Shown in pieces: positions 43,975 through 54,390 of a stretch of DNA of 64,000 nt. Both the position numbers and the translations under genes were made by a program. Within the stretch, counting starts at the first letter, position 1. Every line of letters starts with the position of its first letter. Location: contig JANOVM010000052.1 in the NCBI GenBank assembly GCA_031417395.1, positions 62,001 through 126,000 of the forward strand. The letters are read 5' to 3'. This stretch comes from JADKIH01 sp031417395. GTDB lineage: Bacteria > Bacteroidota > Bacteroidia > AKYH767-A > 2013-40CM-41-45. The notes under the pieces were generated by a model. The model saw only the letters and a program-made list of their open reading frames with translations, was not told the origin of the DNA and searched no databases.

Positions 43975-46404
43975 TTATTTTAATCCTTTCCTTTTATCTT
44001 GTTTACTATATGAAGGATTCTCCCCTTCTTGGGACATTTTGTTTAAAAATTCTTTTAATTTGCTATTGCTGAAATTATTATCTGCATTTACTTTATTTTG
44101 GAAATTCGAATAAGTTTTCGACTTATTGCCACTGCCAGAACCATCTAACGCCCAAAAATCCAAACATAACTGAATACTGTTTTTGAGTTTTTGATTAATA
44201 CCATTTGTTTTGTATGCTATCAGTTTTGCCTCGTCCAACTCGCTGCCTTTTATGTATTGGATAATTTCTGAAGTTTTATCGGTTGCAGAAGGCATTTGTT
44301 CGGCCGGATTGGTTTGTTTTTTCGGCAGTTCATTTTTTTCAGACGTTTCTTTTTTCCGTTTTGGTTTCTTTTCTTCCATTATCGGTTCTTGCGGTGCTTC
44401 CTCTTTTACAGGTTCCATTGATTTTAGAATTGAATCAATTTCTTTTGCAATTTGCGATAAAGTAAGAGTAGAAACATTACCGAGCAGAGTGCCCACTTCT
44501 GTGTATTTTGTGCTGTCGATTTTTTCAATGGCAGCTCGGAAAGATAATTGCCCATCAGAATAATGCTGATCTCGCAATTCTGCAATGTTTTGATTGTTAA
44601 TCAATTTCCTTTTTTTAATTGCTCTGTCAATGCTTTCATCCGCAGGCTTCCACACGTTTTTCCATTTTTTAGAATCGACAATTTCATCGCCACCAAACAT
44701 TCCGCCGCCTGATTTTGTAATAAAATCCTGTTCTTGATTTTCCCAAATTGTTTTGTAAGCATTCAATTTATCAAGCATCAAAGAATCTCCTTCGACATAC
44801 ATTTTAATAATAAAATTGTTGAGCGTGTCTTTCTTTTGTTGTTTATCATTACCCGAGAAATGATACAACGCCAAAATAACAAAGCCGAAAACTAATGCAC
44901 TAACTATTAATGTTGCAATACCAGCTGGTTTAGCTAAAAATGTAATTAGTTTTTCGGCAAATGATTTTGGGTTTCCGTTATTTTGTAGTGTGCTTGGATA
45001 GTTCGGCGATTTATTATCCCGCGAATGTTGTTTATTGTCTTTTTTAAGTTCAAAATCGATAGTGCTACTGCCGTTCCTCGGGCTATAGGACTTAGCTTCT
45101 GAGCGCAAAAAACCTTCCTTTTCAACAGTTATTTTATAAGTTTCGCCAATTTCTTTATCTGTGAAAACAATGTGGTCTGTTTGACTATTACACTTTCCAT
45201 TACTTACCCATACTTTGAAATTACCTATATAATTTCTCTCACCTTCGGCTTCCTTTACTATAATATTTAAAACTTTTTTCTCTATCAACTCTAAAGGTAG
45301 AGGGGCCTCCTTATAATCTCTGGGCGTTATTTTTCTTTCACCATAAAACTTATCATTTATGCGCGCCAAGATTTTATGTTCTCTGCCAATATCTTCGCCA
45401 GAAAAGGTAATTTTTAAATCAGATTGCCATGGTTGATTATCAACACTAATTTCGGCGCCAGTAACTTTTACACCGTCTTTTTTTCTTATTACATCAAAAG
45501 TGATAGTTTTTGTTTCGGGGTTAGGCAGAAAAGCATCGTACTTAATTCTTATGTTACTTCCATTTATTTCCAAATATTTGTGAATATCAGAAGCAGGATT
45601 TGAAATACTGCCAATTGCTACGATTGGCTTGTGGTAATCTTTTGAGTATTTGATTTCTATTTGCCATTTTGAACGAATTTGATTTTCTCCCCTTTTATCT
45701 GAACGTGATTTGCCATTGGCATTAACCTTTATGTTGCTGTTAAAATTATTCAGATAGTAATATTCGTTATTCAGATCAGGATTTACTTCAACGCCAGAAT
45801 TTTTCAAAATATTAAGCGGATTCGTATTGCCTTGAAAATTGAAGTCGATAAATAAAATTTGCTTATAGTCGCGGTATTCTTCTTGAAACGGCTTATCAAA
45901 ATGTTCTATGAGCTCATTGTCGGATTTATAATAATGGAAGGCAGGTTTTTGCTCGCCTTTTGTAACATTATCATTATTGGAAAAATGTGCTAGTAATTTT
46001 ATATCATAACTATTTGCTAACTCGGTGAATAATTGCCAGTCGTAACCATTTTTGGGTTCGACTATATTATTGTCAAGCATATAATTGCTACGATAAGTAG
46101 TGATAAGCTCATCCAACAGAAGTTTTATATCTTGACCCGATAATTTTTTAGAATTTGGAATAAAAATACATATACCAATTTCGCCTATATGTGTCCGATC
46201 TTTATCGTACCCTATTACATATTTTGTAAAAATACAACCTTCTTTTTCAAAAGCAAGTGTATAAAAACACTTGCCATAATTGACGTAATCATCATTAGCA
46301 CTTTCTGACTGAACATCATTTGCATAATAATAAAACTCATCTGGAGTTGGTTTAGGATATAAAACATTATATCCGTGTTGTCTTCCGTGAACTAATATTT
46401 TCAC
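43975..46404 (-). CDS. single-pass protein with GAP1-like cytosolic domain (srf operon gene 6)
   Basis: 809 residues, GTG start. Residues 1-210 form a cytosolic domain opening ILVHGRQHGYNVLYP, which recalls the N-terminal domains of GTPase-associated protein 1 (GAP1-N) from predicted bacterial conflict systems; I hold this as a hypothesis. Residues about 300-455 hold two beta domains (ending VTVEKEGF and STIDFELKK) like carboxypeptidase-regulatory/PEGA folds. One membrane helix at about 493-515, then an extracytoplasmic, helical, Pro/Glu/Lys-rich region. It lies five bases after the GTPase gene, the expected neighbour of a GAP1. Confidence 0.65.
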   Translation of the reverse strand: MKILVHGRQHGYNVLYPKPTPDEFYYYANDVQSESANDDYVNYGKCFYTLAFEKEGCIFTKYVIGYDKDRTHIGEIGICIFIPNSKKLSGQDIKLLLDELITTYRSNYMLDNNIVEPKNGYDWQLFTELANSYDIKLLAHFSNNDNVTKGEQKPAFHYYKSDNELIEHFDKPFQEEYRDYKQILFIDFNFQGNTNPLNILKNSGVEVNPDLNNEYYYLNNFNSNIKVNANGKSRSDKRGENQIRSKWQIEIKYSKDYHKPIVAIGSISNPASDIHKYLEINGSNIRIKYDAFLPNPETKTITFDVIRKKDGVKVTGAEISVDNQPWQSDLKITFSGEDIGREHKILARINDKFYGERKITPRDYKEAPLPLELIEKKVLNIIVKEAEGERNYIGNFKVWVSNGKCNSQTDHIVFTDKEIGETYKITVEKEGFLRSEAKSYSPRNGSSTIDFELKKDNKQHSRDNKSPNYPSTLQNNGNPKSFAEKLITFLAKPAGIATLIVSALVFGFVILALYHFSGNDKQQKKDTLNNFIIKMYVEGDSLMLDKLNAYKTIWENQEQDFITKSGGGMFGGDEIVDSKKWKNVWKPADESIDRAIKKRKLINNQNIAELRDQHYSDGQLSFRAAIEKIDSTKYTEVGTLLGNVSTLTLSQIAKEIDSILKSMEPVKEEAPQEPIMEEKKPKRKKETSEKNELPKKQTNPAEQMPSATDKTSEIIQYIKGSELDEAKLIAYKTNGINQKLKNSIQLCLDFWALDGSGSGNKSKTYSNFQNKVNADNNFSNSKLKEFLNKMSQEGENPSYSKQDKRKGLK

Positions 46405-46409
46405 CTTTT

Positions 46410-47672
46410 TTATCTGTTAAAAGCATCTAAAATACTTTGTCTTTTCGGAGCAATCCTACGCAATAGAATGTCAATGATATTACGTGAGGTTTCGGGGTCG
46501 AACTCACATAACTGCTGAAAGTAAACATTTCCCAAAGTAAATGGTGTGCCCAGAATACGCCCTGCATTAATGCTGTTAACTTCACATTTGGTGCGCAACG
46601 AATTTACAAATGCTGAATAATTAGCATTATTCAAATGTTCTTTAACTTCATCTACTCTTCCATTTTTTTCAACTCCTGTTCTATCACTTTTTGTGAGAAC
46701 AATATATATAGCGTCAGTAGTTCGGTTGAAAAAATTATTATCCCTATCGTTGAAAAATGTAGAAGCAGCATTCAGATAATCGCTTTGTTTGTATCCATCT
46801 TTATCGGGTTCATTTTTTTTATCATAATCCACCAAAAAAAAGTGTATTTTTCGATTCCCGCTATTCAAAAACCGAATCAATGAATTAAATGTTTCTTCTT
46901 GGCCAGCAGTTTCAAATTCTTTGTCTGCAGATTTTCGTAAGAAACATTGAAAAATTTCCCCGCTTAATTCAATCAGCGAAACAGAACGAGAAGATTTTTC
47001 ATTTGGTTTTTTCAATACAAACGGCAGATATTGCGTTGTCTCATTTGGAGTTGGACCGGGTATTAATGAAATTGGGTTTGAAAAGATATTTTTCAATTTT
47101 AACATATAATTATATCCAGGACCTGTGGCTATCTCCAAGTAACCCATTCTTTCGGCCTCACTCAAAATAGCAGCTAAAGCAGAGGTTTTTCCAGAACTCT
47201 TAATACCCCAAAAATATACTTCGGTGTAACCATCTGGAATAGATTGTGGCGACTTTCCAAGTTCCAATTGTGGCTGAGATTTTTTCTCCAAGATAAAGGT
47301 TATAACATTATTTGGAACACCAGCATTTTGCAAATCCTTACTGGTAATAGTCTTATTATCCAAGTATTTATTTATCGCGGAGAGTGGAAATGAATTAGGG
47401 TCTTTACGTATTTCCTCAAGGATAATTTTTTTTTCATCACTTTTAGCATTGTGTTCCTGTTCCTCGTCCTTGGCTTTGGCGTGATCTGCTTGTGCCTTTA
47501 TTTGTTCTTGTTCATGTGCCTTTAGCAATTTTAATATGACATCACATTTTGATTTGTCTAACTCCTCAGTATCTTTGAGTTCTTGAAGAGTTACAATTCC
47601 CTGTTTGATCGCCTCAAAAAGTTGTTGACCGGATAAGTCGTCCATATGATCAAAAAAATAATTTCTGTCCAT
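46410..47672 (-). CDS. P-loop GTPase (srf operon gene 5)
   Basis: 420 residues, cytosolic. N-terminal helical region (1-135) with a charged coiled coil, then a GTPase domain: P-loop GIKSSGKT (156-163), LIELSGE (233-239) at the Walker B/G3 position, and TKSD (327-330) as G4 base-specificity motif (NKxD variant). The G3 lacks the usual DxxG. It resembles the double-GTPase-type domains described for GTPase-centred bacterial conflict systems, but I cannot confirm the subfamily. Gene spacing 5-19 bp on both sides. Confidence 0.8.
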   Translation of the reverse strand: MDRNYFFDHMDDLSGQQLFEAIKQGIVTLQELKDTEELDKSKCDVILKLLKAHEQEQIKAQADHAKAKDEEQEHNAKSDEKKIILEEIRKDPNSFPLSAINKYLDNKTITSKDLQNAGVPNNVITFILEKKSQPQLELGKSPQSIPDGYTEVYFWGIKSSGKTSALAAILSEAERMGYLEIATGPGYNYMLKLKNIFSNPISLIPGPTPNETTQYLPFVLKKPNEKSSRSVSLIELSGEIFQCFLRKSADKEFETAGQEETFNSLIRFLNSGNRKIHFFLVDYDKKNEPDKDGYKQSDYLNAASTFFNDRDNNFFNRTTDAIYIVLTKSDRTGVEKNGRVDEVKEHLNNANYSAFVNSLRTKCEVNSINAGRILGTPFTLGNVYFQQLCEFDPETSRNIIDILLRRIAPKRQSILDAFNR

Positions 47673-47691
47673 TGTATTTTTTTAAAAAGAT

Positions 47692-48660
47692 TTATAATAT
47701 TACTTCATAAGGTTTTGTTGTAAATGCTCCCTCTGCACGTGTGTTTCGTTTTGTTACATACCACGAGAACAACATTAGCACATACGCCAACACTGAAAAT
47801 CCAATGGCAAGTTCTGTCGGATTTTCTACTATTGTAAAGTTGCTTTTTACCTCATCAAATGATTGGGCGTATTCAAAATCGGTGGCTTCTTCGCCAAATT
47901 CATGAACTTGCGATAGCCTAACCAAATTATCGAGCCACTGGTTTGAGTTTTTCTCAATATCATTCACAACACCCACAATTCCAATGCGTTTCCACCTTCT
48001 TGTTATGCTATTTGCTTCATGCAGCCAGTTGGCAGCAACTTCTTTTATACCTTTTTGAGCAATTGAGTCACTGTAATTGGTTGGAAACAAGTCGGCATGA
48101 ACAGTAAACATTTTGGTATCAATCTGTGAATCATCGGAAACACCGCTTGAACCACTAAAACCATAATTGGTATAATCAGGTGGATTTATATTTTTTAAGG
48201 TTGCCACGCGTTGTAGATTGTGCTTGTAAAGATTTTCGCGTTTAGCCGCATAACTTTCGTACTCCGTAAACATATTTTCAGCCTTCCTAATGCTTTTTTG
48301 CAGTTTGTCAATAATCTCTGACTTACGAGCCTCTACCGTAAAAAAGTGTGGAAACGGAGTTGTCTTCGTTGCAAAAAATACGGCAAATAGCGTAAACAAC
48401 ACAAGCAATACCCTCTCCCATACACGGCAGGTTTTGAAATTGCGGCTTGTGCGTTTGAGAAGTTTTGCCCCATAGGCCGTGCTGAAAAATAACGCAGAGA
48501 TACATACTGAAATAACTACGCAGCCAGTTATATGAGACATCCCCCATACTTTTTCATTGCCGATATTCAAAAAATTTGCACCTAAAAAGCACACAAAGCC
48601 AAAAGCGAGGGATGCTAAGGCAGTAAGCACATCGGCTAAAGAAAATTTACTTTGATTCAT
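47692..48660 (-). CDS. polytopic inner-membrane protein (srf operon gene 4)
   Basis: 322 residues: three membrane helices at the N-terminus (about 10-30, 43-63, 83-100), a periplasmic helical domain (about 105-280), and a fourth helix (about 283-303) with a short cytosolic tail. The layout resembles a membrane scaffold with a large periplasmic loop. No enzyme motif. 31 bp after the protease gene and 19 bp before the GTPase gene. Confidence 0.75.
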   Translation of the reverse strand: MNQSKFSLADVLTALASLAFGFVCFLGANFLNIGNEKVWGMSHITGCVVISVCISALFFSTAYGAKLLKRTSRNFKTCRVWERVLLVLFTLFAVFFATKTTPFPHFFTVEARKSEIIDKLQKSIRKAENMFTEYESYAAKRENLYKHNLQRVATLKNINPPDYTNYGFSGSSGVSDDSQIDTKMFTVHADLFPTNYSDSIAQKGIKEVAANWLHEANSITRRWKRIGIVGVVNDIEKNSNQWLDNLVRLSQVHEFGEEATDFEYAQSFDEVKSNFTIVENPTELAIGFSVLAYVLMLFSWYVTKRNTRAEGAFTTKPYEVIL

Positions 48661-48691
48661 TAATAACTTATTTTAATTATTACTCAATAAT

Positions 48692-51550
48692 TTATCTACT
48701 GCTTCTAATTCTTCTTAGTTCGTCATTCACTCTGTCTAACTTCAGCTGCAATTGGTCACGTTCCTGCTCTAATTGTGTACGGCGGTTGTCATCAGGTGGT
48801 GTGTTAGGATTATTTGGATTGGCATTTGGCGGATTTTGAATGCTGCTTGGATTTCCCAGAGTAAAAGTACAAATATGAATAGTTTCTTTTTCGTTATTGA
48901 TAGTCCCTCTGTATTCATCCGTTTTATCGCTGTGCTTAACGGTAATCTTATATGGATTTGTAGACGTATTTTCGTGTTGTTTAGAATACAGTAAATAAAC
49001 ATTGTAAGTGCCGTTAGGTGCTCCATTTAAATGCCAATAAATATTCTCGATTGGCGTTTTACTCTCAGGATATTCCACATTCATATCAATTTGGAGTTGT
49101 CCGCCGCTTGATACGCGGGGGTTTTTGAACCAAACATATTCGTTGTAAGGGTCGGTAACAATCAAATCCAAATCGTTATAATTGTTCCAACTCAAAAGAA
49201 CTTGCACATCGCCGGTATCGGGTTCGGGAGTACAATCAACTGACTCGCCCGATTTTACTTTTTGCAATGCTTTGTCTATCTGCACAAGCTTTCCGATATT
49301 ACCAAGTGTTTCTACTCCTGTGCCTTGCAAAATGCAAAGAATTTGTTTGTTAGTAAGATTGTTGTTCAAACTTTTCATCAGAGCAACAGCACCGGTAATA
49401 ATTGGTGCAGCCATACTTGTGCCGTCCATGGTTTGATAGCCATCTTTGCCAACTGAAGAGTAAATACCCACTCCGGGAGCCGAAATATCGGAAAATTGTC
49501 CATAGTTGCTGAAATCGGCTTTGTTGTAAGCGCGGTTATTTTTATCAACTGCAGAAACGGTAATAAAAAGTTCCGGGCGTTGTATAGCATCAATTCCAGC
49601 CAAAACATTGTCGTTTCCAGCTGCAATAACTATTGAAGCATTATGACTTGCCGCAATTCGCATAACGTGTCTCCACAAACGTTCTTCTTCTTTGAAATGA
49701 TTGTTAATCATATCCTTTTGTAATGCTTCGTTATACTGGGCAAGTCCTGTAAACATACTGCCAAGCGAAACATTGATTACATCGGCACCTTGATAAAGAG
49801 CGTAAAGAATGCCATCCAACACCGAGGTAGTAGTCATTTGCTCCCGCTCGTTTGCCACTTGAACGGGCATGAATTTACAATTCGGAGCAATACCGCAAAT
49901 CCCTATTCCGTTGTCGGCAAAAGCGAGAGCTGTTCCTGCAACATGTGTCCCATGGTCAACTTGTTGCGGAAAAATCTCATCAGAATGTTTCCAAACATTA
50001 TAGGGTTGTACCACCTTGCTTTTCAGTTCAAGATGTTGAAGGCTGAAGCCGTTATCAACAATTGCCACCGTAATTTTTTCGGAACCACGAGTAATGTCCC
50101 ACGCTTGCGGTGCGCGAATCGCTTTTAAGTACCACGATTTTTCGCTGTCTGAAAAGGCAGGGTCGTTGGGAATATATGCCCCTTCAAAAAGTGCTTCGTC
50201 GAAGACAAAAAGTTCGTATTGGGGGGTAAAAGCAGGTGGAATTTCTTGTTTCAGTTTCTCGCGTTCTTCCTTTGGAATTTCGATTTGCATACGTTTCACA
50301 ACATCATCGTAATAAATTACTTTGTATTTGTTATCGGGATATTTTGCTTTGAAATCTTTTGCCAAATCCATTATAGATTTATCTTCGTTATCCATCAGAA
50401 TATTTAAGCGATTTGCAATGATCGACGGGTTTCCAGGAATAATTTCTGGATTGTCTTCGATTGGTGGTAAAACGCCCTGTTGAGGTGGCAAAACATCTTC
50501 GTAGCCCGGTGGAGTAGGTTTTGGGTCGTAAGGTTTGTAAGGGTCGTAAATACCGCCCCCTTTTCCAACATTCGGGTCTTCGTGTAGCCAGGTGCTGTCG
50601 TTGTCGCCAAGTGCTGCACCACCGCCAGTATGGTTATTGCAACCGTTGCAGCTACGTAGCAGCCATGAAAGCAAAAGCAACAATACTAAGAACAGTAATG
50701 CCCGCAATAACCATGTCAAGCAACCTTTGCCTGTGAGCCACAGCCATAAGCGTTTCCACCAAGGGAGTTTTGGGGGCGGTAAAACAACAGGAGGGATCTG
50801 TCGATATTGTGCTGTAAACTCTTTATCGTCTGTAACTTGATAACCATTAGGGGTTTCATCCCAACCCATAAATTCGTAGCCGTTTTGCGGCTTTACTTGC
50901 GGAATTTCATCATCGCTGAGGTAGGAATTAGCATCTTTGGTAACAAAAGAATTACCGTTGAGGGTGCCTTTTTCGCCTGCGCTGAATGAAACATTAAATG
51001 GTGTTATTGGCAGTACAATTTCGGGTTCAGAAACAACTTCTTCCTGCTCTTTATCTTTTTTGGGTTTTCGCGGCGAACTTTTGCGGATTTCCGTAATATC
51101 TTTCCGCACATTTTCCCGCAACTGCATACCCCACGCACCAAGAACAACCTTATCGTCATAGCAATACACAAAGCGGTCATCAACCGATTTAATGGCATCT
51201 GTTAAATATTCTGATTTATCTTTGTCTGTGGCTTTCAGTTCTTCAATTTTGCTGTTGTAATAAGCAAGCGTTTCTGTCTTGATATTCTGATATTTAGTTG
51301 CATCATCGCCTTGCAATTCCGACAAAATTTTCGGAGTATCATTTTTTGATTTTATTCCGTGAAATTCAATATAATTGCTGTCTTTCACAGGATATGCCAA
51401 AAAATTTCGATATTTTTCTTCAAGTTTTTCGAGCATTGAACTTGCTAATTTATAGCGGTCGAAAATTGTTTTGTCGCCAATAATTTGCAACGCTTTGAAA
51501 TACTCCAAATCAGTACTGAATAAAAATTGGTAATTTATTACTGTTGCCAT
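48692..51550 (-). CDS. transmembrane subtilisin-like (S8) protease (srf operon gene 3)
   Basis: 952 residues. Cytosolic part: unknown domain (1-155), then a Listeria-Bacteroides (InlB B-type) repeat-like module (about 185-250, GYEFMGWDETPNGYQVTDDK). One membrane helix (about 277-299). Outside: Gly/Pro linker, S8 catalytic domain with Asp499 (VAIVDNGF), His533 (DHGTHVAG), Asn646 (AAGNDN) and Ser712 (DGTSMAAP), all present, so active. Then a beta domain resembling YfaP/DUF2135 (about 780-900, LSWNNYNDLDLIVTDP) and a C-terminal coiled coil. No signal peptide; the internal helix should act as signal-anchor. Starts 4 bp after srfC. Confidence 0.9.
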   Translation of the reverse strand: MATVINYQFLFSTDLEYFKALQIIGDKTIFDRYKLASSMLEKLEEKYRNFLAYPVKDSNYIEFHGIKSKNDTPKILSELQGDDATKYQNIKTETLAYYNSKIEELKATDKDKSEYLTDAIKSVDDRFVYCYDDKVVLGAWGMQLRENVRKDITEIRKSSPRKPKKDKEQEEVVSEPEIVLPITPFNVSFSAGEKGTLNGNSFVTKDANSYLSDDEIPQVKPQNGYEFMGWDETPNGYQVTDDKEFTAQYRQIPPVVLPPPKLPWWKRLWLWLTGKGCLTWLLRALLFLVLLLLLSWLLRSCNGCNNHTGGGAALGDNDSTWLHEDPNVGKGGGIYDPYKPYDPKPTPPGYEDVLPPQQGVLPPIEDNPEIIPGNPSIIANRLNILMDNEDKSIMDLAKDFKAKYPDNKYKVIYYDDVVKRMQIEIPKEEREKLKQEIPPAFTPQYELFVFDEALFEGAYIPNDPAFSDSEKSWYLKAIRAPQAWDITRGSEKITVAIVDNGFSLQHLELKSKVVQPYNVWKHSDEIFPQQVDHGTHVAGTALAFADNGIGICGIAPNCKFMPVQVANEREQMTTTSVLDGILYALYQGADVINVSLGSMFTGLAQYNEALQKDMINNHFKEEERLWRHVMRIAASHNASIVIAAGNDNVLAGIDAIQRPELFITVSAVDKNNRAYNKADFSNYGQFSDISAPGVGIYSSVGKDGYQTMDGTSMAAPIITGAVALMKSLNNNLTNKQILCILQGTGVETLGNIGKLVQIDKALQKVKSGESVDCTPEPDTGDVQVLLSWNNYNDLDLIVTDPYNEYVWFKNPRVSSGGQLQIDMNVEYPESKTPIENIYWHLNGAPNGTYNVYLLYSKQHENTSTNPYKITVKHSDKTDEYRGTINNEKETIHICTFTLGNPSSIQNPPNANPNNPNTPPDDNRRTQLEQERDQLQLKLDRVNDELRRIRSSR

Positions 51551-51554
51551 AATA

Positions 51555-54380
51555 TTAGTGATTTATGGTTTTACATTCATCAATAATTTTTCCTAAATTG
51601 GCATTAGCTGTTACATCATAGTTCGGAATATCGCAAACGGAAACAAAGCCGACTTTCAGGCGATTGCTCCAGGCGAGATAATTACGATAACTCGGCAAGG
51701 ATTTCATTTCTTCGGGTTGCGAAGTCATAATTTCGGTTTGATTTTCAATTTTGGTAAAAAGTTCCTCAACAGAATTTTCTGTCGGGTTGGTGTTGTTATC
51801 CAAAATCAAACCCAAATTATTCTGTTCGTTCGCCAGCCGCAAATCATTGATTTCCGATTCGTCAAGATATTCAAAACCAACAGTATTGATACATTTATTC
51901 AGCAATTCAGCAGAAATATCTGCGACAATTTCATAAGGCAAATCGGTTTTGTTATGCCCATCAACATATCGTCTAATTTTCTCGGCTATTCGTTTGGATA
52001 AGCCTAATTTTTTAAACAGTTTTTGATACATCTCTTTGATATTGTCCAAAGAGGAATCCTGTGCTAATATCTGTTGCACTATATGTTTGTCGTTCAAGGC
52101 AACGTATTCAAACCAGTATTCGAGCAATGCTTCTGCCAGTTGTTGAGCATTGTTTTTAATCAAATCGGAGTTGCCTTTAATAAGTTCTTCTAAATTAATT
52201 TGTTTCGCTTCGAGTTCAGCACGAAATTCCTCTTTACGTTCTTCGGTTATTTTTTCGTAACGGACACATAAACGTTCAAAATATTTTTCGGCAGTATCGT
52301 CTTCTTCAACTGGTACTTCAATGCGGTATGTGCTGTAAATATCCATATTCACCAAGTCGCGGTGCTCGAGAGCATCAACTTTTTTACGGAAAAGTTCAAG
52401 CACTGTACTTTCATCAAGCATCAGTTCCCTCATCAGATGTCCGAAATTTTTGATTTTATCGGCAGAGAAGGCAGTTGCTAACTTGAATTGAATATCACCT
52501 GCGGTGTTTTTTGCCTTTTGCAATTCCTCATCTTTGTCATTACTGTGGAAATGTTTAAGCAGTTCGGCAAGAATGGTTTGCGATATTATGGTGAGTTCCA
52601 CCCTCATTTTTTCTATACGTGCCGGATTTATATGATTTGCTGCAATCTTCAATTTTTCAATAATTAAATCTGTCCCGTCTTTGTTCTTTCTTGCAACTTC
52701 ATCCCACGATTCCTCTGGATTGGCAAAGTGACGTTTCACAAAATCGTAATCAAGAAAAGATTTTTTCAAATCTTCTCTAAATTTTGGATAAACTTTAGGC
52801 AGTATTTCTTCCTTTTCTTCCAGAAACTCATTAAAACCTCTGTAGATTTGACTGTTGGTCTCTGACGATTTATCAAAATCACGTAAAAGATAAATGTTTT
52901 GGAAGTTGCCGTTTGAGGTTGTCCATTCAATTAACCAAGGATATTCACTTGTTTTAAAAATCTCATCTTCAAGCACTCTTGAAAATCGTTGATCCCATCT
53001 GTCATTCAAAGATTTAGTTTTATTGGGTGTATCTTCATTATAATTATACTCTAAATCTTTATTAAACCAAGTACTAATAACAAATAATGGAGATATTGGG
53101 GATTGGAATTTTTCTCTTTCAGCGGAGCTCTCCCCAATCATTTTACCAATCCAACTGTTTAATTTTTCAGGCATTACGCTTTGAGCCGATTGTTTTTGAT
53201 TCTGACAAAAGAGTAAAGTGTTAATTCGCTCATTACTTGAATATTTATTAAATAAATAATCAACCTTTCCTCTCCTTAGTAAGACTGTTAATGATTTATC
53301 TGTAATGTTATTTTCACTTGTGTTTTCAAAACGACGAGTTCCTGGAAAATCTAATAAATCCGTATGGGTCAAAAATTGTTTCTCTGTTTTAATTGAATCA
53401 GGTAATACAAAAATAAGTTCAGCCGTCAATGCACATAGATATGGCTTTGAAAAAGAAATTGTTTTTCTATTACTAGAAAAAAAGACCTCCGAAATTGCAG
53501 AATAATCGGTCTCCTGTCCTTCGAAATCAGAATAGATTTCGTTGAGTCGCCGTACGTCGAGAATAGTTCCTTTGTCTCTCAATACTGCATCTACTGGCAG
53601 AAACAATGTATCCGCAAAATCTAACTGCTTGGATTTTTCCACTAAATCCGAAAATAATTTCGTCAGTTGAGAATTAAAATTCCAAAACAACGAAAAAACA
53701 TCTTTCCATTCATCAGGTGGAATCTTAGTAATGAAACTTGATATCTTCTCAAAGAATTTAGCATCTTTAATATTGTTATACACCAGTAATGAAAAGTTAT
53801 CTATGAAATAATCCTCAATATCTAGGATATCATCTTCAATGATTAAACTCTGACAGTCCGACCTGTTTTCATAAATAGTTTCAAATTCTTTTATTTTTGC
53901 ATCTAATTCATTAAAACTTAATGTACTACTCACATTTAAGTTATGGTAAAACGCTTCACATATTATAAGAATTAAATCTTTGGGTGAGAGCATTTTGGCT
54001 ATTATCGGGTACTTCGCATTTGCAACCTTATATTCAGTTGAAAATCGTGTAACAAGAGAAGTTGACTCCATTTCATTGCCTCTCGGATTGATTTGATTCT
54101 TAAAATCATATTCTTTTCCATTTCCGTCTGATATCTTAAACGATTTTCCTATTCCTGACAATAATGCACTTACAAGATATGATTTCCCTGCTTGACTTTC
54201 GCCGTACATTGCTGCAGCGGGATTGCCTTCAAGTGCAAATTTTTTCTTATTTAACTTGCGGCGACAATTTACCATACTGCGATACGCCTCCTTTGCTTTA
54301 TTGCCTTCTAACGAGGTCTTTATCCAGGCGTTGGATTTTTCTATTATTTCGAGTTGTCTTTGTATGTCTTTTTCCATCAT
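51555..54380 (-). CDS. srfC: SrfC-like dynamin-type GTPase
   Basis: About 941 residues, cytosolic. P-loop GESQAGKS (60-67) inside AAAMYGESQAGKSYLVSAL, and a dynamin-type G3 DLLDFPGTRRF; the remaining two thirds are helical, as in stalked dynamin-like proteins. The pattern matches the virulence factor SrfC family of Salmonella and other proteobacteria. The start is set by a strong Shine-Dalgarno AAGGAGGG five to eight bases before ATGATG, unusual for this phylum; the start at 54407 would overlap srfB and lacks support. Follows srfB by 10 bp. Confidence 0.88.
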   Translation of the reverse strand: MMEKDIQRQLEIIEKSNAWIKTSLEGNKAKEAYRSMVNCRRKLNKKKFALEGNPAAAMYGESQAGKSYLVSALLSGIGKSFKISDGNGKEYDFKNQINPRGNEMESTSLVTRFSTEYKVANAKYPIIAKMLSPKDLILIICEAFYHNLNVSSTLSFNELDAKIKEFETIYENRSDCQSLIIEDDILDIEDYFIDNFSLLVYNNIKDAKFFEKISSFITKIPPDEWKDVFSLFWNFNSQLTKLFSDLVEKSKQLDFADTLFLPVDAVLRDKGTILDVRRLNEIYSDFEGQETDYSAISEVFFSSNRKTISFSKPYLCALTAELIFVLPDSIKTEKQFLTHTDLLDFPGTRRFENTSENNITDKSLTVLLRRGKVDYLFNKYSSNERINTLLFCQNQKQSAQSVMPEKLNSWIGKMIGESSAEREKFQSPISPLFVISTWFNKDLEYNYNEDTPNKTKSLNDRWDQRFSRVLEDEIFKTSEYPWLIEWTTSNGNFQNIYLLRDFDKSSETNSQIYRGFNEFLEEKEEILPKVYPKFREDLKKSFLDYDFVKRHFANPEESWDEVARKNKDGTDLIIEKLKIAANHINPARIEKMRVELTIISQTILAELLKHFHSNDKDEELQKAKNTAGDIQFKLATAFSADKIKNFGHLMRELMLDESTVLELFRKKVDALEHRDLVNMDIYSTYRIEVPVEEDDTAEKYFERLCVRYEKITEERKEEFRAELEAKQINLEELIKGNSDLIKNNAQQLAEALLEYWFEYVALNDKHIVQQILAQDSSLDNIKEMYQKLFKKLGLSKRIAEKIRRYVDGHNKTDLPYEIVADISAELLNKCINTVGFEYLDESEINDLRLANEQNNLGLILDNNTNPTENSVEELFTKIENQTEIMTSQPEEMKSLPSYRNYLAWSNRLKVGFVSVCDIPNYDVTANANLGKIIDECKTINH

Positions 54381-54390
54381 TGCACCCTCC

